Shown here: in pieces, positions 9,641 to 17,563 of the stretch
Position numbering within the stretch: the first letter of the stretch is position 1
Layout of the letters: every line of letters starts with the position of its first letter
Notes under the pieces: generated by a model
The model's database searches: none
The model's input: the letters and a program-made list of their open reading frames with translations, nothing else
What the model was told of the DNA's origin: nothing
Assembly: GCA_013054445.1 (NCBI GenBank)
Contig: JAAMPI010001103.1
Coordinates: forward strand, 1 to 19,805
Length of the DNA: 19,805 nt
From: Cudoniella acicularis
Lineage: Eukaryota; Ascomycota; Leotiomycetes; Helotiales; Helotiaceae
Direction of reading: 5' to 3'
Translations under genes and position numbers: made by a program

Positions 9641-11053
9641 TAAATAATAGTACTAAACCAAACAATAGGCAAAGTTAAAAGAAATAAAGTTATCGTATCT
9701 GCTCCCGAAATCCAAGAAATCAAGGCTGTCATTATAAAAGTGAACTGGCGGTAATAGTAAGTAGCTGGGCGGGGAGATATTAAGCTGAATAAAAGATCCA
9801 GTGAGATACATACTAAGTTTTATGCTTCTCAGGGTTCTCTGGATGATTGAAATAAAATCTCGATATAGGTATTTTTGCCGAATACTGTCCCGAATGCTGG
9901 CTGCCAATTTATTCATATCAAAAATGGCCACATTATAAAAAGCGATTTTTGCTTGCTAGCCCAGTCCTACTTCGTCCGAGGAATTGCTCCGATATTTACC
10001 GCCGTCCATCTTATTTTGAACTACTAGGCATTCTCAGGGAATATATTCGGAGAGCTCCTAGTAATTCTTTTGGTTTATCTAACATTTTTGATAAGTTACA
10101 TTTCAAGAAGAAGTAACCCTTCGCCGTCGCTAGTAGTTTGTGTGATTAACCCATTCTTTACCTAATAGCCACCCCCATAGATTTATAATATCCTGAGAAA
10201 ACTCCCGACATCTCATAAAAAATGTCATCACTCCAAATCGAAAGCTGTTCGATATCCTTGTAACTACCTTCAGCAAACCCTATATCCATCACGAAGTTCT
10301 GAGTAGTAATCGATGGCATTGTCGAAAGATGGTCTCGAAGGGAAGGTGATGCTCAATTCAGAAACCCTACCATTAGCTCCCCTCCTATCACCAGCAACTC
10401 CAATACCATCCGTATCTCCAACGACGTCACATGTTGTTCGTCTGAAGTGCTTAACGAGAAGAGGCCACGCAAATCGTACCTACATGACTGAAAGACTTTG
10501 TTGATCAAATCTTCCAACACCGCGAAAGATGTATCCTGCTATCTCGGTTGGTGGGTGCTGCTGCCTATACCGTGTCGTGTCTGAGAGCAATTGAGTTTGC
10601 TTAACAGATCCCATTGGAGGGAAGGAGCGTGACAAGGCGCGGGGGCCGTCGAGGGTGAGTGCAATGGAGATACTGCTTTATCCCTGCCTATGACGTCGCT
10701 CCGATTTTAAACGTGACCTGTGGCGGATGGTGTAACGCATACTAGATAGTGGCTGTCATTCTCATCCCGTTAACAACTACGACTAGCTTGACGCGTCTCC
10801 TGCATGGTACGCGTTGTATCTTAGCTAATGCTTTTGGCGCAAGACGGAACCTGTCGCGATTTCACGTGATTGAATTTCTTACTGCTATGGTTGACCATCA
10901 TCACAGCTGTGAAAAAATCTGATCAAATATTAGTTGGAATTCTTTAAAGGGTTGGATTGATAATCAATGGATTTATCAGAAACTAAGTTTATGGATGGAT
11001 GATTTTTATTGAAATTGCAGGGCCGGATCAGAGTGGCAGACAGCCAATATTGA
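9641..11053. other. Gene-poor stretch with unresolved coding-like pieces
   Basis: No gene is supported. On the minus strand a 92-codon frame (9653-9931) and a 53-residue ATG frame (10158-10319) have mildly gene-like composition but match no family I know, and no intron pattern joins them. They may be remnants of a decayed gene or element. An E-box-like TTCACGTGATT lies at about 10861. Confidence 0.4.
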
Positions 11054-11172
11054 CCGGTTCCGGTCAGTAGACAACCGGTTCCGGAGCATAGTAGAAATGG
11101 GTAGTAGCCTTGGCGACGAGACCCTCAGGACACCAACTCCGAGCCAATCCCGATGTCGTGCACCGGAACCGG
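11054..11172. promoter_or_regulatory. Three CCGG(TT/AA)CCGG motifs upstream of the ene-reductase
   Basis: CCGGTTCCGG occurs at 11054-11063 and 11075-11084, exactly 21 bp apart, and its reverse complement CCGGAACCGG at 11163-11172. The first copy extends to the near-palindrome GACCGGTTCCGGTC. Each copy holds CGG triplets, the half-site of Zn2Cys6 fungal transcription factors. All lie 145-263 nt before the ene-reductase ATG. A regulatory role is inferred. Confidence 0.45.
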
Positions 11173-11222
11173 AAGATCGCGTCATCTCAGTGTTATTTAT
11201 GGTAAGAAAGTGCGACATCTTC

Positions 11223-11230
11223 ATATAAAT
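11223..11230 (+). promoter_or_regulatory. TATA-like element of the ene-reductase gene
   Basis: ATATAAAT lies about 87-94 nt upstream of the ATG at 11317 and downstream of the CCGG motif cluster. Position is typical for a fungal TATA element; function is inferred. Confidence 0.35.
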
Positions 11231-11316
11231 TGCCCATATTGGAATTGCAGTCATGGCGCGTATAAGAATACCTCCCCTTCCTCTAAATCGTCCAAGCAAA
11301 CCAATTGATCACCGCA

Positions 11317-12723
11317 ATGGCTCCATCCAACCTTAACACCCCGGTACCAGACATACCCTACTTTACGCCGCAGCATCTACACTCGCCCGGCACTCCAAAG
11401 GAGCTCTCCTCAAAAACACCCACGCTATTCACACCCCTCCAAATTCGCAAAGTCACTCTCCGCAACCGCATCATCGTCTCACCGATGTGCCAGTACTCCA
11501 CAGCACCATCTGGACCTGAAATTGGTGCCCTGACGGACTGGCATGTTGCGACACTGGGCCATTATGCTATCAAAGGAGCGGCTCTAGTTTTCGTTGAAGC
11601 TACAGGTGTTCAGCCTAACGGGAGGATTTCACCAAATTGTCCCGGCCTGTGGGGTGATGCGCAAATTGAAGGCTTGAAGCGAGTTGCCGACTTTGTCAGG
11701 TCCCAAGGTGCTCTCGTAGGCATACAACTAGCGCACGCTGGCCGCAAGAGTAGTACCGCTGCACCTTGGGTATCGACAGTCCTCGGCAGAAAGTCCAAGC
11801 GCGCTAACAAAGATATCGGTGGTTGGCCGGACGACGTGAAAGGTCCTTCCGGCGGAGTAAGTCAAGTCTGGGATGGTTTTTTCGATAGTGAGCAGAACAG
11901 ATTCTGGCCTCCTAAGGCCTTGACGACGCAAGAGATTAAGGAGGTTGTGCAGGACTTTGCAAAGGCAGCAGAGAGGAGTGTGAAGGCTGGAGTTGACGTA
12001 ATTGAGATCCATGCTGCACACGGGTACCTTCTGCACCAATTCTTGTCGCCAATTTCTAACCGAAGGACGGATGAATACGGCAGTAGTTTCGAAAATAGGA
12101 CAAGACTTCTTTTTGAAGTTATCAAGGCGATCAGAAACGTCATTCCGGCGAGTACGCCGCTCTTCCTTCGCATATCATCAACCGACTTTATGGAAGATAC
12201 CGATTTAGGCAAGGAACTAGGATCGTGGGACGTTGAATCAACGATCGAGGTGGCCAAACAACTTCCTGCTCTGGGCGTTGACCTGTTGGACGTAAGCAGC
12301 GGCGGCAACCATCCCCACCAGCGTATCGACGGGCCTAACACCAAGAACTACCACGTCAAGATCGCCGACCGTATCAGGAACGCCGTGCATGCCGATAACT
12401 TGAAGCTTCTCATCGGCACTGTTGGCCTGATCACGGAAGCAGAGCAGGCGAGAGACATCGTCGAGCAGGCCGGCACCGTCGTCCCGCTCGAGAACGGTAT
12501 CCACGAGGAAGCTGAGGCAGCGAAGGAGATGACCGATGCCAAGGACGGTAAACAGCCCATGGCCGATGTTATTCTGGTCGCTAGGCAGTTCCTGAGGGAA
12601 CCGGAGTGGGTGTTGAAGGTTGCGTGGAAGTTGGGTGTGGATGTCTGGTGGCCAAATCAGTTTATGACAGTCGCTACTCAACTTCAATTTCCATCATATC
12701 CGGCATTTGCGAAGCTACGGTAG
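11317..12723 (+). CDS. YqjM-type old yellow enzyme (NADH:flavin oxidoreductase/ene-reductase), 468 aa
   Basis: FMN-binding TIM-barrel enzyme expected to reduce activated C=C bonds with NAD(P)H; the natural substrate is unknown. It is intronless. The frame is open from 11305, but the first ATG is 11317 and its context GCAATGG is good. Motifs: SPMCQYS (55-61) with the Cys58 and Tyr60 that mark thermophilic-like (class III) members, QLAHAGRKS (137-145), the substrate-binding pair His232/His235 and proton donor Tyr237 in IHAAHGYL, RTDEYGSS (250-257), and the phosphate-site region IGTVGLIT (366-373) with VARQFLREP (421-429). Compared with bacterial YqjM (about 340 aa) it has an N-terminal extension of about 35 residues and an acidic insert around 385-415. 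No broken codons. It stands alone; the broken membrane-protein gene follows 347 nt downstream on the same strand. Confidence 0.95.
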   Translation: MAPSNLNTPVPDIPYFTPQHLHSPGTPKELSSKTPTLFTPLQIRKVTLRNRIIVSPMCQYSTAPSGPEIGALTDWHVATLGHYAIKGAALVFVEATGVQPNGRISPNCPGLWGDAQIEGLKRVADFVRSQGALVGIQLAHAGRKSSTAAPWVSTVLGRKSKRANKDIGGWPDDVKGPSGGVSQVWDGFFDSEQNRFWPPKALTTQEIKEVVQDFAKAAERSVKAGVDVIEIHAAHGYLLHQFLSPISNRRTDEYGSSFENRTRLLFEVIKAIRNVIPASTPLFLRISSTDFMEDTDLGKELGSWDVESTIEVAKQLPALGVDLLDVSSGGNHPHQRIDGPNTKNYHVKIADRIRNAVHADNLKLLIGTVGLITEAEQARDIVEQAGTVVPLENGIHEEAEAAKEMTDAKDGKQPMADVILVARQFLREPEWVLKVAWKLGVDVWWPNQFMTVATQLQFPSYPAFAKLR

Positions 12724-13070
12724 TACCACACGTTGAAAGTTTGTAGAAGCCTACATGGACTAAGTGCCAAGGTGAAGACAGATATCGTTCATAGAAATTG
12801 CTCAAGAAATCAATGTCCTTGTTATTCAATTTATCTTACTTGCAAAAGTTTGCCGGTCTATTTTACTCCGTAATTCCCGTCATCAATGACACGAGGGGTG
12901 ACCTCAGGGGTGGCCTCCAGTAATTGCTTTTGCGACCTCACTGGTCTGCTCACGTCGACGGATTGACCCGAATGGCTGGTCACACTGCACGACTTTGCGC
13001 TGACCTGCGCGGATAGAAACTTTTGACAGATGAGATACCAAGAATTCAACATTATTTTGGCGATCTGTCC

Positions 13071-14108
13071 ATGACCACAATGTCTGTTTCAATACCTCCG
13101 TTCCGTCGACAAGAAGAGCTGATATCATGTGACGCCTCCGTGGCAGTTCCAAACGAGCCGTTCGTAGAGGCTTCTCATGATAAGGTTAACAAGTTCGTTT
13201 ATCAAGAAGTAGGATACCCCATTCTTGACGAACTGGCTCCTTACTTCTTCCTGTTTTGCAAGCACCGCAGCTGCCACGTTGATACCCTCCATGACTATAT
13301 AGCCACCAAACGAGGTATCAACATCTCAGAGAGCCCAGGTCTTTATCTTGTTCGCAACTACTCTGTCGTCTACGTCAAGCCGATTCCACATTGTCTTTTG
13401 AATCATGTCTTTTAGCAGAAATACCTTACACCACCTGCTTCCTGCATGGCCAGCCAAGACAGCAGCTACCCGCCATCTTCACTCTCCAATGCTTGTCGCT
13501 CTGCGCTAGGCTTTCTGCGTTCATATGCCTACATGATACAACACGAATCCGACTTTTGATTTGCTCAATCTTCGTTTTTTATAACACAACACATCACTTA
13601 CACCGCATTCCAACACTTCATACAGCCAATTCGGCATCTTCCAGACGCCGTAGTGTCTCCTCGCTATGAGTATGGGCACATCCGCCTAACGCACTTCAAT
13701 TTCGTGCTTAGACTGCTTCGTCCTCGATTACTCGGCGGATGGCTCCCGAGCTACCAAGGCATGCATTATCACATGACTCGGTATATTGCACGACTCACTG
13801 CGCCACTGCTGTTCCTTTTCGCGAGCCTCACCCTCGTACTATCATCTACGCAGGTAGGGCTCGCGGCGCAGCCAGGAGCGAGTGGGGACGGGAAAGGTCC
13901 TCAGGATAGATGGCAGGTCTTTTCGAATGCCAGTCTATGGTTTTCAGTGGCCGTGATTGTGGGCATTCTAGCGCTAGCAGGTTTAATGGTGTTAGGAAGT
14001 ATTGCTTTTCTGGTCAACAGAACGATCGTCAACACCAAAGCCCATCGGCCAGGATACGGAAAGAGAAGACGTTGGACCTGGAGAGTGGACGAGAAAAGCC
14101 GAGAATAG
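13071..14108 (+). pseudogene. Conserved fungal membrane protein, broken by two in-frame stops
   Basis: One continuous frame of 346 codons from ATG 13071 to TAG 14106, interrupted by TAG at 13413 and TGA at 13557. Family-like sequence continues in the same frame across both stops: PPFRRQEEL, NEPFVEA, YQEVGYPILDEL, KPIPHCLLN before the first; GFLRSYA and HESDF between; PRYEYGHIRLTHFN after the second. From memory this is an uncharacterised Pezizomycotina family with two C-terminal transmembrane helices, both seen here (APLLFLFASLTLVL… and WFSVAVIVGILALAGLMVLG), then a basic tail. The first stop falls where the family has Trp (TGG to TAG), and the second could be Arg CGA to TGA, both G:C to A:T changes. 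Neither stop sits in a plausible intron. Function unknown. ATG 13080 is an alternative start. Confidence 0.65.
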
Positions 14109-14559
14109 CAGTTGAATTGAGCCCGGACGATAATGGAAAAAGAACCCGATGGTGGGAATGATCTAACATATCTAACATCAATTGAGTAGCCATTGATAGT
14201 ATGAATGGTTTTAAGGTGATCCGGGTAATCACATCAAAAGTGAGCATGAACGGTTTTTGCATGGTTGAATAGCCATTTAAGGTAAGGACCGCAGTTAAAA
14301 AGTACGAAAAGCAGAGAGTAATATAAAATTAAGTCTAGTGATTCCAGGTATGTATTTTATTCATTAAAATATCTATATAAAAAACCTATAATATGTGTTT
14401 GTGGTGACGAGCAGATGTTAGTGAGGGAGCCTAAGGCTTAGCCCTATATATTCGTAGATCAAGGATGTCACGAATCTACATGCACGTGCAGGCCCAGGCC
14501 TGAGGCTCGGTTGTGACCAATGGGAACAGCACAGAGAACCAGGGTCCTAAGTCACGATG
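14109..14559. other. Intergenic, no gene; entry into repeat DNA
   Basis: No reading frame of note. Short duplicated words (TGAGTAGCCATT near 14185, TGAATAGCCATT near 14265) and, from about 14410, several hairpin-prone stretches such as GTAGAT…ATCTAC and CAGGCCCAGGCCTG, suggest repeat-derived sequence. Confidence 0.4.
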
Positions 14560-15130
14560 TGTCACGTGATGAGTCACATGACATAAGCGGGTAGACGGGA
14601 TAGACAGGCTATCTTGTCTAGAGGGTAGATTAGGTAGACGGGCTATCCTGTCTAGCAGGCAGGCTGACTAGACAGGCTATCTTGTCTAGCCATAAGGTTT
14701 AGGGATCTATATAAGCAGAGGGATTTCCTTACTAGATAGGAGCTTCGTGCTTAAACTTTTATAATAATCTTATATTATACTTTGATTATCCTTGCTTGTA
14801 ACGCGCTAAGCTTCCGTGCCTAGCAACTACCAGAGATCGCCTTGCCTACACTTCTATACTACTAATCCGACAGACCTCCTACTTGCCTAGTAGCAAGGGT
14901 TATTAGTTAAGTAGACCTAGATCCGTTATAAAGGACTTCACTTAGCGCTTATTAGCTATATAAGGGGATACTACTATACTTAGAAAACAGTAGATATAAG
15001 GCTTCCTTTAATATAATCTAGTCTTATAGACTAAAAAATAAATTTAGATTAATTATATATATATTAATAATATTATAACTAATAAAATTAAAGCTATTAA
15101 GCTAGTGAATCGTTAGAATATAGACGAAGC
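14560..15130 (+). mobile_element. LTR retrotransposon end with degraded internal DNA
   Basis: It begins TGTCACGTGATG…TCACATGAC, the 23-bp motif also at 2742. Next come the palindromic 34-bp array, a TATATAAGCAGAGG box near 14709-14722, a mixed leader, and from about 14990 a strongly AT-rich, stop-filled stretch. U3-like promoter followed by RIP-like internal DNA is the order expected of an LTR and its body. The LTR end, primer site and any gag/pol identity could not be fixed, so the span and class are approximate. Confidence 0.45.
14601..14689. repeat. Three 21-bp palindromes at exact 34-bp spacing
   Basis: Units at 14601-14621, 14635-14655 and 14669-14689 each read TAGAC(A/G)GGCTATC(T/C)TGTCTAG with 13-nt spacers that are loosely alike. 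Each unit can fold, TAGACA pairing with TGTCTA. They lie between the presumed LTR start and its TATA box, so they may be promoter or protein-binding repeats of the element. Confidence 0.75.
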
Positions 15131-15207
15131 CGGTATTATAGAAGGCTAGGGGGTTAATAGCCTAGTTGTTAGTAGTAAGAATCGATATTTATNTNTANAG
15201 NANNNGG

Positions 15208-15383
15208 TGTNACGGAGTTGGTTNACGNGACCTGTNCTACACGTGACGGCGCTAGGCCTAANCGAGGTTTCNGGCAGAGGTTAAATACGTGGTNGCTTCN
15301 NCCTTCNCCTTCTTCTCTTCTTNGTCGATTATTCTAAGGAATAGAGCACTNNTTACTTNACNTCTACTAAGTGCCCCGTGACA
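15208..15383 (+). repeat. LTR-like unit C, rich in Ns
   Basis: It starts TGTNACGG and ends CCGTGACA, so the edges form the TGTCAC/GTGACA inverted ends expected of an LTR. It has a TAAATAC box near 15281 and a CCTTCTTCTCTTCTT pyrimidine tract like units A and B. Some twenty single Ns are scattered through 15193-15362, which suggests a consensus of unlike repeat copies. No coding sequence. Confidence 0.4.
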
Positions 15384-15863
15384 CCGGGCTGCCGAGCTAG
15401 CTCGTCACGTGTACGAGACCGGTACAACTAAACCCTAGGTGCTAACCCCTAACACTTGTCTCATCGAAATTGTATATATCCTCGTCTTAAATCCTATATT
15501 TTACAATTGTGTTTTATATAAGTTGAAACTAGTCTCGAATTAGAACAAAATCTTCGAATTTCGCTCGCTAATAGTCGTATTGTGATTACACATAACTAAA
15601 GAAGCATCAAGGACGTCAACTAAACTAGTACTAAAGTGTGAATACAACTATGATTGAGAATTCTAAACTAGAGACGAAGAGAAAAGAGAGCAGGAGTGTA
15701 GCAAATACTATTTACTATTAAAACGGTCATTATAGTGAATGAGGCGGAGATCCGTGCAAGTTACCCTCCTATTGTCTTACCCTAAGAACAGCGATTTATA
15801 AATAGCCCCCCTAACGCCTCCTCCCTTAAATAAGAACAGATACTATCACGACATCGTAATAGG
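15384..15863. other. Gene-free repeat-like DNA
   Basis: No supported reading frame. AT-rich with a CCCCCCTAACGCCTCC patch near 15805. It lies between LTR-like unit C and the cut end of the transporter gene and may be part of the material that replaced the rest of that gene. Confidence 0.35.
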
Positions 15864-16666
15864 TTAGAAAAGGGGGCTGTATTCTATACTAACAGGCATT
15901 AGCAGGATTAGATAAAATAGAAACTGTAACCGATTCTCTAGGGAGCTAGAAGAGGATCCGCCTAAGCATGCTCCAGCTGACTTATCAGCGTGCTCAGGAC
16001 TCAGGGCTCGGCTCAGGTTAGAGCAGCGACTGCTCAGGTCCAAAGACGGAAGTGGGCTTTGGAGAGGTCCAGTTTCGGCGCAGATTATAGCCGTAAATGA
16101 GCAAGTCTCCGCGGCCCCGATGAAGGATCGCATGGCGTAAATCGTTTGAATGTTTGTAGCCCATGCACATCCGAAGGTAAAGAGACCCCAGGGAATCTCC
16201 ATTGTCGGCAGGGCGATATTGATAGGAACTCGAGTGAGGTAGTAGCAGAATGGGATTATGAGTGTGCAGTAGGAGGACCAGAAGACGATGGTTATGTAAT
16301 TCAGCTTATTGCCGTAGAGGTGGAGATCTTCTTTCATTCCTCTGGAAGCGACAAAACTTTGTTAGTACTTTAAATTAAAATGAATGCAGGAGAAATAGGA
16401 GGAGATACATACGAGACATAAGCATTGGTGATAGCTGCTTGATCCAGGTACTTTGTAAAAAAAGACAAGCACCCAAAAACTAAAATCATCAAATCAAGCC
16501 TCAGAACAAGGCTCTTCTCAATGGCCGGCATATCCTCCCGATACCATCCTATCTTTGATAAAAAGCGATTCCATGCTCCAAGTTTATGTTCAACCTCCAG
16601 CTCCGATCCAAAGAAATCACCACCTTCGGCTTTTAAAAGAACAGTTGGCTCAATTTTTTCCGCCAT
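15864..16666 (-). pseudogene. MFS transporter (Dal5/Liz1-type), truncated after ~173 aa
   Basis: N-terminal third of a plasma-membrane anion:cation-symporter-type permease, the fungal group that imports vitamins, allantoate and other organic anions. Exon 1 is 16413-16666 and the 71-nt intron 16342-16412 has donor GTATGT and acceptor CAG. Splicing gives YVSGMKEDL, a hallmark of the family. Also seen: FFTKYLDQAAITNAYVS (69-85), YGNKLNYITIVFW, LPTMEIPWGLFTFG (129-142) and YAMRSFIGAAET (153-164). Members normally have about 500 residues and 12 helices; homology here stops at residue ~173, at the edge of the 61-bp repeat (16062/16063). The frame then runs about 70 unrelated codons to a stop at 15864. 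It faces away from the monooxygenase gene. A minus-strand TATATAA at 16741-16747 is 75 nt upstream of the ATG. Non-functional as it stands. Confidence 0.8.
16002..16062 (+). repeat. 61-bp dispersed repeat, copy 2, at transporter breakpoint
   Basis: 56 of 61 positions match 8065-8125 in the same orientation. It contains the perfect stem GAGCAG-CGA-CTGCTC and ends GGGCTTTGG directly against the last transporter-derived base at 16063. Confidence 0.7.
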
Positions 16667-17563
16667 CGTGAATTTGGGGAAGAGTGATGGTCAAGAATAC
16701 CAAAAGCTGGGTGGGGTGTGGTTAAGTGATGGGATTTCATTTATATATTCTTGTTAATCTGCAGTAAGGCACCTGGAATCGACCGTTTCTGGTTTGCAGC
16801 CCACTCCACGTAACGCCATAATAGCAGCAGTTGCAAAAATTCGAATTTCTATTGAATCCCACCTTTGACCCGTTGATAATCCATAAGTGGGCTCGATATG
16901 TGGGGAAATGCTTTGACCTCTAAGGAAGTATTTAGAGTAGACTTGGCAGAACAAATTCCTTGCGCGAGACTCGTAGCCGAAAGAAATAGGGTGCGGCAAG
17001 CCACTTGAAGGATGAAAGCTTGTAATGAGGCTTTTCAAACCTGAACTGGTTTTTAAACATTTTTTAACATCAGCTTCATTCTAGAAAGTAGCTCAGTACA
17101 ATCGGCACTTTTTGGGACGGTTTTGGATGGTGGGTGGTTCGCCGCCTTGATAAGGATGCTATGATCAAATGTCAAGGGTTGATCACGACATCTTAAAAGT
17201 GGGCAGGAAACCTCAACACCACCAAGTTAGTATACTCCACACCCGCCCTCTTCTCATATGTTCTTATGTCTGCTTGATTGATTAACGACAAATCCACCTA
17301 ACGGGAACGTGGTGGGGGCGAGGAAAAAACGTGCGCGACAAGGTTCATCTTACTTGAAGCTTTGGGTTGATGAACCTTGCTGCAACAATGTACCTACCGC
17401 GATGGGCACCGAGAAAAATGGGGTCCACAGAAAAGAGCGGAAAGTCTAGGAATAAAATATAACAAGTTACTTGTTTCTCATACCTTTGTCAGAAAACGAA
17501 GGAACTAAAATTCATCATTCCCCTTTGCAGTTTTTTAATCAGACACATATTGTGAAATTGAAT
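16667..17563. promoter_or_regulatory. Shared divergent promoter region, transporter/monooxygenase
   Basis: This 897-bp spacer lies between two head-to-head genes. Minus side: TATATAA at 16741-16747. Plus side: an AT-rich AAAATATAAC near 17455, about 105 nt before the monooxygenase ATG. GATA-factor type sites (HGATAR) occur as TGATAA at 16874-16879 and TGATAAG at 17148-17154; AreA-like nitrogen regulation is possible but unproven. A minus-strand frame at 16754-17038 lacks an ATG at its start and matches no family I know. Confidence 0.45.

Noticed and set aside
9653..9931. 92-codon minus-strand frame
   Set aside because: Very AT-rich codons, no recognised family, surrounded by stop-filled DNA; could be a remnant but identity is unsupported.
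10158..10319. 53-residue minus-strand ATG frame with coding-like composition
   Set aside because: Too short, no homologue recalled, and no exon continuation could be found on either side.
11006..11299. 97-codon minus-strand frame upstream of the ene-reductase
   Set aside because: It overlaps the motif cluster and TATA region of the ene-reductase and has no recognisable domain.
13391..13669. Separate 92-codon plus-strand frame
   Set aside because: Shadow frame: the continuous frame of the broken membrane-protein gene explains this stretch better.
14588..14689. CRISPR-like regular spacing of repeats
   Set aside because: Only three units, similar spacers, a eukaryotic context and a position inside an LTR; a tandem palindromic repeat is the better reading.
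16754..17038. Minus-strand frame in the divergent spacer
   Set aside because: It opens with TTG, not ATG, lies in the shared promoter region, and shows no known motif.
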